Assembly (NCBI GenBank): GCA_963730285.1 | Contig: CAVSQY010000002.1 | Location: forward strand, 224,149-288,148 | DNA from: JARDZU01 sp963730285 | GTDB lineage: Bacteria; Actinomycetota; Acidimicrobiia; Spongiisociales; ZC4RG35 | Direction of reading: 5' to 3' | Length of the DNA stretch: 64,000 nucleotides | Shown here: positions 26,046 to 34,656 of the stretch, piece after piece | Position numbering within the stretch: position 1 is the first letter of the stretch | Layout: every line of letters begins with the position of its first letter | Notes under the pieces: generated by a model | Database searches by the model: none | What the model saw: the letters and a program-made list of their open reading frames with translations, nothing else | Told to the model about the DNA's origin: nothing | Translations under genes and position numbers: made by a program

Positions 26046-26996
26046 ATGCAGCGCTTCCGTGTGGTCGAGGACTCGATGCGGCCGGCGCTCGTCCCCGGCG
26101 ACGAGTTCGTGGCCAGTTCGTCGCGCTCTCCCCAAGTTGGTGACGTCGTTGCGTTCCCCAGACCCGGTCGCCCCGACTTCTGGATGGTGAAGAGGATGAC
26201 CGCCGGGCCGGGCGACGAGGTTGACGGTCACGGGGCTTTGGGCCGCGATGAAGCGTGGGTGCTATCCGACAACCTCGATGCCACAGAGGCCGACTCGCGC
26301 ACCATGGGCCCCATACCGATCGACACCCTGGAGCCGATGGTGACCCATCTGGACAATGCGACCTTCATCGAGGCGGTGGGCCTCCTGTCCGAAGAAGAGC
26401 CGGCTTTCGCCGCGATAGTCGATCGCCACCGACTTCCCGGGTTCTGGGCCAGGCCTGCCGGCTTTCCCACACTGGTATGGCTCATCCTCGAACAACAGGT
26501 GTCGCTCGAGTCCGGGGCAGCGATGTACCGGCGCCTTTCGGAGCTCCTCGGTGAGGTCACCCCGGAAAATATCGCTGAGGTGGGCGACAATGGGCTCCAC
26601 CGAATCGGGGTCACCAGACAGAAGAGCTCCTATCTGACCGGGCTGGCAAGCGCGATCCTCGATTCGGACCTGAATCTCGATGACTTGTGGTCGACGGGCT
26701 ACCAGGAGGCTCGCGATGCCTTGACCGCGATCCGGGGGATCGGTCACTGGACGGCCGACGCCTATCTCCTCTCGGCCCTGGGGCTCCCCGACGTCTTCCC
26801 GCTCGGCGACCGTGCCCTGCAGGTCGGGACCGCCGAGGTGATGGGGATCGCTGACCCGCTGGCTGAGTCCGACCTGGAGATGCTGGCCCAGCCTTGGAAG
26901 CCGATCAGAGCGGTAGCTGCCCGCCTCATCTGGCATTCCTATCTGTCTCGGCGGGACCGCGCCGAACCGGCCGACCCGGGCAGCGTGCACCATTGA
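26046..26996 (+). CDS. Fusion: Ni-SOD maturation protease (SodX-like S26) + HhH-GPD DNA glycosylase
   Basis: 316 aa in one uninterrupted frame. Residues 1-~98 are an S26 signal-peptidase-like protease with Ser10 in EDSMRPALVPGD and Lys49 in WMVKRMTAGPGD, then DNLDATEADSRTMGPIP, the SodX pattern, lacking a membrane anchor. Residues ~103-316 are an AlkA-like glycosylase with LILEQQVSLESGA, the hairpin RGIGHWTADAY (230-240) and Asp255 as catalytic acid. Divergent from sodN with 57 nt between starts. The glycosylase might also be made from an internal ATG at residue 98, but its ribosome-binding site is poor. Followed by ACT and DUF3048 genes at short spacing. Confidence 0.88.
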   Translation: MQRFRVVEDSMRPALVPGDEFVASSSRSPQVGDVVAFPRPGRPDFWMVKRMTAGPGDEVDGHGALGRDEAWVLSDNLDATEADSRTMGPIPIDTLEPMVTHLDNATFIEAVGLLSEEEPAFAAIVDRHRLPGFWARPAGFPTLVWLILEQQVSLESGAAMYRRLSELLGEVTPENIAEVGDNGLHRIGVTRQKSSYLTGLASAILDSDLNLDDLWSTGYQEARDALTAIRGIGHWTADAYLLSALGLPDVFPLGDRALQVGTAEVMGIADPLAESDLEMLAQPWKPIRAVAARLIWHSYLSRRDRAEPADPGSVHH

Positions 26997-27020
26997 CGAT
27001 CACACGCGTAGAGTCGAGTT

Positions 27021-27422
27021 ATGACCGAGTTCTTGGTTCAGATGGAGAACCGGCCCGGGCGCCTGGCGGCTTTGACCGAGGCACTGGCCGCTCGAGGGGT
27101 CAACATCGAGGCGTTAGCCGCATACGGGCACAACGGGGAAGGCACCGTGCGACTCATCGTCGACGATGCCGGCACTACGAGAAGGGTGCTGGCCGAAGCG
27201 GACCTTCACCACGAGGAGCGCCAGGTGTTGACCGCCCGGCTCCCCCATCGCCCGGGCGAGCTCGCCCGCCTCACCAGGGCTCTCGCCAATGCAGGAGTCA
27301 ACATCGAAGCCCTATACGTGCTCACCTCCAGCACGGACGGGATCGAGTTGGCCATCTCGGTGGACGAGACGGAGGCGGCGATCCCAACACTGCCGGTGAC
27401 CGGCGGGGTATTCACCGTCTAA
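27021..27422 (+). CDS. Tandem ACT-domain protein
   Basis: 133 aa made of two ACT domains: residues 1-~70 begin FLVQMENRPGRLAALTEALAARGVNIEAL and residues ~71-133 begin ARLPHRPGELARLTRALANAGVNIEALY (each has the NRPG/HRPG turn and the GVNIEAL helix). Stand-alone double-ACT proteins usually sense amino acids. Ligand and target are unknown. Lies 24 nt after the SodX-glycosylase gene and 27 nt before the DUF3048 gene. Confidence 0.88.
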   Translation: MTEFLVQMENRPGRLAALTEALAARGVNIEALAAYGHNGEGTVRLIVDDAGTTRRVLAEADLHHEERQVLTARLPHRPGELARLTRALANAGVNIEALYVLTSSTDGIELAISVDETEAAIPTLPVTGGVFTV

Positions 27423-27449
27423 GCAGCTTCACTCGATACAGTCATCGCT

Positions 27450-28520
27450 ATGCGAACCAAACTTGCTTGGTTGGTCGCGCTCGCATTGACCCTCGCCGCA
27501 TGCTCGAGCAGCGCCGGGGGCCTGGAGACGACCACCAGCTCAGAAACCACGACAACGACTCAGCCGACCACCACCGCCCTGCCGAGCACGTCAAGCTCTA
27601 GCACCGAGCTTGATTTCCCCACCAGCCCCATCAACGGCCTGCCGGTGATCGATTCGGCACTCGTGGACCGCAGGCTGTTGGCGGTGAAGATGGACAACCA
27701 TCCCGCAGCGCGGCCCCAGTCCGGGGTGGAGAAAGCGGACGGAGTAGTCGAGCTGATGGTTGAGGGCATCACGCGTTTCATGACACTGTGGATGCAGAGC
27801 GACGTCGACTACTTCGGCCCGGTGCGATCAGGCCGACCGACCGACCCCACCCTGCTCACCGCTCTAAACGAGCCCACATTCGTCATCTCCGGGGCACAGA
27901 GTTGGGTACAGCAGCGGATCAGGTCGATGGATGTTCATCTCATAGGTGAAGTCCGCCCTGCCACCTTCCGGATCTCGAGCCGATCGGCACCTCACAACCT
28001 GTACGCCGACACCTCGCTGCTACGCGAGCAGGCCGACAGCCTCGGATATCCCGATGAGGCTCCCACCGGGCCCATCTGGGAGTTCGGCGACCTTCCAGCT
28101 CAGGCAGTGGCGGCGAGTCACGTCCGCATCAACTTCCTCGGCAACATCGTCGAGTGGGACTACGACACTGTCACCGGCACGTGGCTGCGGTCGGCCGACG
28201 GCCGTGAGTCGGAGTGGAAGAGCGAGGACGGGGAGACCGGTCGCATCGGGTTCCCGGTTTTAGTCGCGCTATACGTGGAGCAATACACACTCGGCCCTCC
28301 GAGCGGGGTCTCCGGCAAGGCACTCCCGTCGAGCCACACAACCGGAACCGGCAAGGCGTTCGTGTTTGCCGACGGCAAGGTGATGGAGGGCTCGTGGGAG
28401 CGAGAGACCGAAAAGGATTGGTTCACGCTGACCGATTCGTCCGGAACGGTGATCCCTGTGCCACCGGGCCAGGTGTGGATCTCCCTGGTGCCGGACAGAA
28501 CCGGTCTCACCTTCGAGTAG
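27450..28520 (+). CDS. DUF3048 (YerB-like) lipoprotein
   Basis: 356-aa lipoprotein with lipobox LAAC (Cys18) and a Thr/Ser-rich linker to ~55. The body carries the DUF3048 core: VKMDNHPAARPQSGVEKADGVVELMVEGITRFM region, VGPVRSGR-like FGPVRSGRPTD, GAQSW and a C-terminal GPPSG...GTGKAFVFADGKVMEGSWERE domain. YerB-type proteins are extracytoplasmic and of unknown function. Stop lies 4 nt before the amidase start. Confidence 0.88.
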   Translation: MRTKLAWLVALALTLAACSSSAGGLETTTSSETTTTTQPTTTALPSTSSSSTELDFPTSPINGLPVIDSALVDRRLLAVKMDNHPAARPQSGVEKADGVVELMVEGITRFMTLWMQSDVDYFGPVRSGRPTDPTLLTALNEPTFVISGAQSWVQQRIRSMDVHLIGEVRPATFRISSRSAPHNLYADTSLLREQADSLGYPDEAPTGPIWEFGDLPAQAVAASHVRINFLGNIVEWDYDTVTGTWLRSADGRESEWKSEDGETGRIGFPVLVALYVEQYTLGPPSGVSGKALPSSHTTGTGKAFVFADGKVMEGSWERETEKDWFTLTDSSGTVIPVPPGQVWISLVPDRTGLTFE

Positions 28521-28524
28521 CCGG

Positions 28525-29856
28525 ATGGAGCCATCGCCGCTTGGCGATTGGCTAGCGTGCCATGACGTGGCGATTCAGACAGCTGCGAACCGGGTTGGAG
28601 AGGCTTTGCGCGCTGCCGTGGAGAGTCAGTCGACGCTGAACGCTTTCACCTTCATCGAGCCCGAGGAAGAGGCAACGAGGCGAGCCCGGTCGATCGACGC
28701 GATCGCTGGCCCGGGCCCGCCACTCGCCGGTGTCCCCCTGGCTCTCAAGGACCTGATCGACCAACAGGGGCGGGTGACCACTGCCGGCTCGGCGTTCTAT
28801 CGGTTCGAGGCGCCCAGCTCGGCCCCGGTCGTGCGCCGTCTCGAGGAAGCGGGGGCGGTGATTGTCGGGCGCACGGGCCTCCACGAGTTCGCGTTCGGCT
28901 TCTCATCGGAGAATCCCCACTTCGGTCCGGTCCACAATCCCTGGGACCTGGCTTGTTCACCCGGTGGCTCCTCGGGCGGCTCCGGTGCGGTGGTCGGAGC
29001 AGGGATCACACCAATAGCCATAGGGACAGACACGGGTGGGTCGATCAGGGTCCCGGCAGCGCTGTGCGGGTGTTTCGGGCTCAAGGTCACCCACGGCCGG
29101 ATCCCGCTGGATGGGGTGTTTCCCCTGGCCAAGTCGTTGGACACCGTCGGACCTCTCGCCGACGGCATGGCCAATCTGGAGTTGGCTTATCGAGTGATGA
29201 GTCGCGACCGATCGGAGACGCCCCCCGCTGCGGCACTCCGTCTGGGGGTGCCCATCCCGTGGTACGACGAGGCTCCTCTAGAGGACAGGGTCCGCCATGG
29301 CTTCGAGGAGGCTCTCGATGCACTCAGTGCCATGGGCCATCATGTCGAAAAATGCGATCTTCCTGGTGTCCTTCCCTCGATCGAATTGCTCCATGGGATG
29401 GCGCGTGAGGTGAACGAGATCCATGAGGGATTCCGGGGCCAGGGCCTCCCGTATGGGCCGGATGTGGCCAAGCGTCTCGAGGACTGTGCCGCCGTCACCG
29501 AGGCAGATATGGATGCCGCGGCGTCGTGGCAGAGCACGATCCGCAGTCGATTCGAAGCCGCGCACGGCAGGTTCGACTTCCTCCTCACACCCACCACCCC
29601 TGTCATGCGCAAGGAGATCGGCAATGACACGATCGGGGGTCTGCACTATCGAACGGTCCTCTCGTGGTTCACGGCATTGGTGAACCACTCACTTTGCCCG
29701 GCCCTGGCGATGCCGCTGACTGGTTCCGGAACACCCCCGATCTCACTCCAATTGATTGGGTCGCGCGGCTCAGAGACAGCCTTGCTCGCCTTCGGTAAAA
29801 CATTGGAGCGCCTGGGTATGGTCGGGTTCCAGCCCGCGCCGAGAGCGGTTGCGTAA
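28525..29856 (+). CDS. Amidase-signature hydrolase (GatA-like)
   Basis: 443-aa amidase-signature enzyme. The Ser-cisSer-Lys triad is readable as Lys75 (PLALKDLID), Ser150 in the GGSSGGS block and Ser173 in TGGSIRVPAALCG. It lacks a neighbouring gatB/gatC, so it is probably a stand-alone amidase (hydrolysing an amide such as a carboxamide or allophanate-like substrate) and not the tRNA amidotransferase subunit. Fourth gene of a tight plus-strand row from the SodX fusion onward. Confidence 0.88.
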   Translation: MEPSPLGDWLACHDVAIQTAANRVGEALRAAVESQSTLNAFTFIEPEEEATRRARSIDAIAGPGPPLAGVPLALKDLIDQQGRVTTAGSAFYRFEAPSSAPVVRRLEEAGAVIVGRTGLHEFAFGFSSENPHFGPVHNPWDLACSPGGSSGGSGAVVGAGITPIAIGTDTGGSIRVPAALCGCFGLKVTHGRIPLDGVFPLAKSLDTVGPLADGMANLELAYRVMSRDRSETPPAAALRLGVPIPWYDEAPLEDRVRHGFEEALDALSAMGHHVEKCDLPGVLPSIELLHGMAREVNEIHEGFRGQGLPYGPDVAKRLEDCAAVTEADMDAAASWQSTIRSRFEAAHGRFDFLLTPTTPVMRKEIGNDTIGGLHYRTVLSWFTALVNHSLCPALAMPLTGSGTPPISLQLIGSRGSETALLAFGKTLERLGMVGFQPAPRAVA

Positions 29857-29973
29857 TGCACAGTCTCGATAAGATGGGAGGGCACGGCAAGGAAATGCGG
29901 TCTTCTCAGCTGAATCCAAACTTCAATAGCGTGATAGACGCGTGCCTATGACACCCAAAAGGAAGTGACCAAA

Positions 29974-31846
29974 GTGGCAGATCAGATCGCCACAGCAGAC
30001 CCTTCAAGCCCCCTCATCGAACACCTCGACAAATTGGTCATCCGATTCGCCGGAGACTCCGGCGACGGTATGCAGGTAGCAGGATCCCGATTCACCGACG
30101 CCAGCGCCCTGTTCGGAAACGACCTGGCCACGCTGCCCTCTTTCCCGGCCGAGATCCGCGCCCCTGCCGGGACGCTCCCCGGGGTGTCGAGCTTCCAGGT
30201 CCAGATTGCCGACTTCGACATCCTCACTGCAGGGGACCAACCAGATTGCCTGGTTGCGATGAACCCGGCTGCGTTGAAGAAGAACCTCAAGGATCTTCGT
30301 CAGGGCGGCACTCTGATCGTCAACACCGACACATTCGACGAGCGGAACTTGAACAAAGCCGGATACGAGGCCGATCCATTGGAGGACGACACGTTGACCG
30401 GGTACCGGGTGATCAGGGTTCCCATGGACCAGCTCACCAAGGAGGCGGTGAAGGACACGGGTGTGTCGGGCCGCAGCGTCCTCCGCTCGAAGAACTTCTT
30501 CGCCCTCGGCCTCCTTGCCTGGCTGTTCCATCGCCCGACTGAGCCGACCATCGAATGGGCCCAAAAGAAGTTCGCCAAGTCTCCCGAGGTGGCCGCCGCC
30601 AACGTGGCAGCATTCAAGGCCGGTTACACCTTCGGCGTCGCCACCGAGGTGACCAAGACGACCTTCGACATCAAGCCGGCCGCCCTCCAACCGGGCACCT
30701 ACACCAATATCAACGGGAACACCGCCCTGGCGTGGGGGCTGATTGCCGCATCGAAGCTCTCCGGGCTGCCGCTCTTCTACGGCACGTACCCGATCACACC
30801 GGCCTCCGACATCCTCCATGAGCTTTCTCGCCAGAAGCACTTCGGGGTCCGGACCTTCCAGGCGGAGGACGAGATCGCCGGGGTCGGCACCACGATCGGC
30901 GCGTCATTCGCCGGGAACCTGGCCGTTACCGGTTCCTCGGGGCCTGGAATCGCCCTGAAGAGCGAGTCGATATCGCTCGCTTTCATGATGGAGCTCCCGA
31001 TGATCGTGATCAACGTCCAGCGTGGTGGCCCTTCCACGGGGCTGCCCACCAAGCCGGAGCAATCCGACCTCCTGTTCTCCCTCTACGGGCGGCATGGCGA
31101 GTCACCGATCCCGGTGCTCGCCATCGCATCCCCATCGGATGCGTTTGAGATGGCCATCACCGCGGCCCGCATCGCCCTCAAATACATGACACCTGTCCTG
31201 CTCCTCAGTGACAACCAGGTAGCCAACGGCTCTGAGCCGTGGTTGTTGCCCGATGTCGACTCCTTGGAGCCCATCCACACGGAGTTCGCCAAACATGCCA
31301 ATGGCCCCGACGGGACTTTTCTCCCGTACATGCGCGACATCGACACGTTTCGCGCGCCCATGGGCCGTGCCTGGCACCCCCGGGCTCGAGCACAGGATCG
31401 GTGGGCTGGAAAAAGAGGCCATCACCGGGAACGTCTCCTACGACCCGGCCAACCACCAGTTGATGACAGACAGCCGGGCCTGGAAGGTCGCCAATATCGT
31501 CAACGACATCCCCGACATCGCGGTGGACGGTGATGAGGACGCCGAGATCTTGGTGCTCGGCTGGGGATCGACTTTCGGCCCGATTCGGGCTGCAGCCCGA
31601 CGAGCTCGCCTCGAAGGCGAGAAGGTTGCCACGGCCCACCTTCGATACATCAACCCGATGCCGCGGAACTTGGGGGACGTCCTGCACAGTTTCGACAAGG
31701 TGCTGATCCCCGAGCTGAACACCGGTCAGCTTCGAAAAGTCATCCGGGCGGAGTTCCTGATCGATGCCAAAGGCCTCAACAAGGTGGCCGGAGAGCCGTT
31801 CAAGGTCTCGGAGATAACCGAGCGGATCCTGGAGATGATCAAATGA
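29974..31846 (+). pseudogene. korA: 2-oxoacid:ferredoxin oxidoreductase alpha subunit (gamma-alpha fused), frameshifted near 31349
   Basis: Large subunit of a two-subunit KorAB-type enzyme: an N-terminal gamma domain (IRFAGDSGDGMQVAG) and an alpha domain (YGTYPITPASDILHEL, QAEDEIAGVGTTIGAS, GSSGPGIALKSESISLA). Two frames join at 31348-31350: deleting one T from TTT restores D-T-F-A-R-P-W-A-V-P-G-T-P-G-L-E-H-R-I-G, after which the C-terminal domain continues to the stop overlapping korB (ATGA). Start GTG 29974 has AGGA 10 nt upstream; GTG 29965 is the alternative. An assembly indel seems likelier than a dead gene because korB is intact. Confidence 0.85.
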
Positions 31847-32871
31847 CAGCCCCCACGTACACCCGGTCAGACTTTCAGACTGACCAGGAAGTCAGATGGT
31901 GCCCGGGGTGTGGCGACTACACCATCCTTGCATCGGTCCAGCAGTTCCTGGCCGGCCTGGGGCGCCCCCGCGAGGAGTTCGTATTCGTGTCCGGAATCGG
32001 TTGCTCATCGCGATTCCCGTACTACATGAACACCTACGGGATGCACTCCATCCATGGTCGGGCGCCCGCGATCGCCTCCGGCATCGCCAGCACCCGCCCC
32101 GATCTTTCGGTATGGGTCATTACCGGTGACGGCGATGGTCTATCGATTGGCGGCAACCACCTGATCCATGCCCTGCGGCGGAACGTCAACCTCAAGATCC
32201 TGCTGTTCAACAATCAGATCTACGGGCTGACCAAGGGTCAGTACTCGCCGACGTCCGAGCCGGGCAAGACAACCAAGTCGTCGCCGTTTGGCTCGATCGA
32301 CTACCCCTTCAACCCGGTATCGCTGGCTCTGGGCGCCGAGGCCACTTTCGTGGCCCGCACCTTGGACATGGATCGCAACCACACCCAGGAGCTACTCAAA
32401 GCAGCGTATGAGCACCAGGGATCGGCATTCATCGAGATCTATCAAAACTGCAATGTGTTCAACGACAAGGCTTTCATCCAACTGACCGGCAAAGAGGAGC
32501 GCGTCCACAACAGGATCGATTTGGAGGCAGGAAAGCCCATCGTCTTCGACGAGGGCGCCAAGGCGGTTGTCGTGAGGGATGGATCGGCAGTAGTAGTCGA
32601 CTCGGCCAGCGTGGACCCCGGAGCCATCTTGGTCCATGATCCGACCAGACCCGACCCAACCGTGGCGTTCGCCCTGAGCAGGCTGTCACACGGGCCATAT
32701 GGCCCGACTCCGCTGGGCATCTTCCGAAATGTCGAGCGCGCCACCTATGACACTCTGATCAACGCCCAGGTTGCGTCGGCCAAGGAAAAGCAGGGTGACG
32801 GCGACCTCGCCAAGCTGATCTCGTCTCACGGGACCTGGACGGTCAAGGACGCCGCTTCCAACGGCGGCTGA
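31843..32871 (+). CDS. korB: 2-oxoacid:ferredoxin oxidoreductase beta subunit
   Basis: 342-aa TPP-binding subunit. WCPGCGDY (Cys20, Cys23), GIGCSSRFPYYMNTYGMHSIHGRA and the TPP motif GDGDGLSIGGNH...LLFNN (from residue 95) are clear. With the alpha subunit it oxidises a 2-oxoacid, most likely 2-oxoglutarate as in mycobacterial KorAB, reducing ferredoxin. Start ATG overlaps the korA stop by 4 nt. No separate delta (8Fe) subunit is present, as in other two-subunit enzymes. Confidence 0.95.
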   Translation: MTAPTYTRSDFQTDQEVRWCPGCGDYTILASVQQFLAGLGRPREEFVFVSGIGCSSRFPYYMNTYGMHSIHGRAPAIASGIASTRPDLSVWVITGDGDGLSIGGNHLIHALRRNVNLKILLFNNQIYGLTKGQYSPTSEPGKTTKSSPFGSIDYPFNPVSLALGAEATFVARTLDMDRNHTQELLKAAYEHQGSAFIEIYQNCNVFNDKAFIQLTGKEERVHNRIDLEAGKPIVFDEGAKAVVVRDGSAVVVDSASVDPGAILVHDPTRPDPTVAFALSRLSHGPYGPTPLGIFRNVERATYDTLINAQVASAKEKQGDGDLAKLISSHGTWTVKDAASNGG

Positions 32872-32931
32872 CCACGCCCTTTTGCCTCCAATGCCGGACC
32901 AGTTCGCACAAGCAGTTGCCTTCGACGCAGA

Positions 32932-32953
32932 TATAACCTAGACTACCTAGGTA
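32932..32953 (+). promoter_or_regulatory. Putative padR promoter (-10) with palindromic operator
   Basis: TATAAC at 32932-32937 fits a -10 box; the perfect palindrome TACCTAGGTA at 32944-32953 ends at the base before the padR ATG, and a half-copy (ACCTAG) lies at 32936-32941. The palindrome would cover the transcription start of a nearly leaderless mRNA, a natural place for PadR autorepression. No good -35 is visible. Confidence 0.5.
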
Positions 32954-33271
32954 ATGGCTGATCGTATTCATGGGCATCTCGACCTACTGATTCTCAGCGT
33001 GGTCGCCGGAGGGCCGAAGCACGGCTATGCCATCATCAGCCAGCTGTCGGAAAAGAGCGGCGGCCGATTCGACCTCCCTGAGGGGACCGTCTACCCGGCT
33101 TTGCACCGACTGGAGCGACGAGGTCTCTTGGAGAGCTCGTGGGCCGAGGGCAGTACCCGGCGTAGAAGGGTCTACCGAATCACCGATGACGGCAACACCG
33201 CTCGGAAAAGAGAGCAATCGGCCTGGGCCGAGTTCGCCACCGGGGTCGAGTCTGTTCTGGGATTGGCATGA
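32954..33271 (+). CDS. PadR-family transcriptional regulator
   Basis: 105 aa, winged-helix PadR fold: LDLLILSVVAGGPKHGYAIISQL, then LPEGTVYPALHRLERRGLLES and RRRRVYRITDDG in the wing. Stop overlaps the start of a HAAS-domain membrane protein (ATGA), the usual PadR-HAAS pairing in which the membrane protein or an associated transporter is the regulated partner. A palindrome directly upstream is a probable binding site. Confidence 0.93.
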   Translation: MADRIHGHLDLLILSVVAGGPKHGYAIISQLSEKSGGRFDLPEGTVYPALHRLERRGLLESSWAEGSTRRRRVYRITDDGNTARKREQSAWAEFATGVESVLGLA

Positions 33272-34056
33272 TGAGCGGGCAAGATCCGATCGAGAGCTAC
33301 TTGGACCGTCTCGTCGAGGTTCTCCGCGGCCCCGGCAAGGAAGTGCGTCGGGCCCTCGCCGAATCCGAGGATCATCTCCGGGAGGCAGAGGCCGGGGAGC
33401 TGGCCTCGGGTCGCAACTCGGAAGCGGCCGCGGCGGCCGCCATCACCCGTTTCGGCACCCCTGAGGAGGTCGCCCGTCGTTACGACCTCATGCGCCGCGT
33501 GGCAACTCCGGGTCAAATCGTCGCCCAGGCCATCATGTCATTGGTCCTGGTCGGCTCGATCATCCTGATCAGCATCGGCGTCAGCGGTTTGGTGGCAGGC
33601 GTCGGCGCCGCCGGCCTCGGACCTGAATTCATCGCCGGTGATCAGCCGGGCGTCGCCTACACGCCTGAGAGATGTGCCGACTTCCTCGAGTTCCACCCCG
33701 AGGCCACCACCTGTGAGGCTGCGGCGGTGGCACATCACCTCGACGAGACGGTGGGATATCGATTGACTGCCGGGGTGCTCGGCCTGATCCTCCTCGCCGT
33801 GTGGTGGCTGACCAAGAGGGGCGCACGAGGCAGGTTCGGGCCTTGGGCGATCCCGGTTTCATTCGTCCCGATTGCCACGACTGCGTCGTTCGCAGCTGCC
33901 ACCGTGGTCCTCGGGCTCCTGGGAGCCGGCCAGTTGCTCACGTCAGGCGTGGACACCGGGGCCGGGTACATGCTCAGTGCTGCGGCGGTCTCATTAGCGG
34001 CCACCGGGATGTTCGGCACCTGGTTGATCAGGACACTGCGCTCCCCGGCGGGCTGA
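33268..34056 (+). CDS. HAAS-domain membrane protein
   Basis: 262 aa. Residues ~1-75 form the helical HAAS signalling domain (PIESYLDRLVEVLRG, SEDHLREAEA, ITRFGTPEEVARRY). Four hydrophobic segments follow (about 92-115, 165-185, 192-215, 228-250), with a Cys-containing loop between the first two. Coupled to padR by a 4-nt overlap. It probably relays membrane or envelope state to the regulator; no more specific role is readable. Convergent with the tetR gene, 18 nt apart. Confidence 0.8.
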   Translation: MMSGQDPIESYLDRLVEVLRGPGKEVRRALAESEDHLREAEAGELASGRNSEAAAAAAITRFGTPEEVARRYDLMRRVATPGQIVAQAIMSLVLVGSIILISIGVSGLVAGVGAAGLGPEFIAGDQPGVAYTPERCADFLEFHPEATTCEAAAVAHHLDETVGYRLTAGVLGLILLAVWWLTKRGARGRFGPWAIPVSFVPIATTASFAAATVVLGLLGAGQLLTSGVDTGAGYMLSAAAVSLAATGMFGTWLIRTLRSPAG

Positions 34057-34074
34057 CCCAAAAGAACGGGCGAC

Positions 34075-34656
34075 TCACCCGGTAAGCCCATCGAGGCAGA
34101 ACCGGCACATCTCGGCGGTCAACGCTCGGCGATCGAGCAAGCCGTCAGGTCGATACCACCTCTCCACGGCGTTTAGAACCGAGAGGACCAGGATCGATGC
34201 AAGCCTCGGGTCCACATCGCTGCGAAAGGACCCATCCGAGAGCCCTTCGGCGATCACCTGTCGGAAGCTCAGCTCATATCCGTCGCGGGCCTCGAGCACC
34301 CGACGGCGGTGCTCGGCATCGAGCATCCTCGCCTCATTCAGATAGGTGCGCACCACGTCCCGGTGCTCCATCACGACCGCGAGATGGCCGTCGATCAGAG
34401 CCCTGAGGCGATCCGAGGCGGAGCCCCCGACGAGAAGAGCAGACTCGGCCGACATCTGGAACAACCGCGCCCCTTCCTCGACCACCTCCACTAGCAAGTC
34501 TTGTTTGGACTCGACATGTGCGTATAGCGACGAGCCGAGCAGGCCGAGCTCACGGCCAAGGTCTCTCATCGACGTGCCGTGATAACCGTCGCGGGCGAAC
34601 AAGCGCCCAGCGGCTTCCACAACATCCGCCCTCGTATTGCGAGCTCCAACCGTCAT
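34075..34656 (-). CDS. TetR-family regulator of the paa operon
   Basis: 193 aa. N-terminal TetR helix-turn-helix (VVEAAGRLFARDGYHGTSMRDLGRELGL, cut here as DGYHGTSMRDLG and SLYAHVESKQDLL), variable ligand-binding C-terminus. It is the last gene of the paaABCDE row, its start overlapping the paaE stop by 4 nt, so it should be cotranscribed with the genes it controls. The 20-bp palindrome before paaA is its likely operator; phenylacetyl-CoA is a plausible inducer (inference from PaaR-type regulators). Confidence 0.88.
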   Translation of the reverse strand: MTVGARNTRADVVEAAGRLFARDGYHGTSMRDLGRELGLLGSSLYAHVESKQDLLVEVVEEGARLFQMSAESALLVGGSASDRLRALIDGHLAVVMEHRDVVRTYLNEARMLDAEHRRRVLEARDGYELSFRQVIAEGLSDGSFRSDVDPRLASILVLSVLNAVERWYRPDGLLDRRALTAEMCRFCLDGLTG

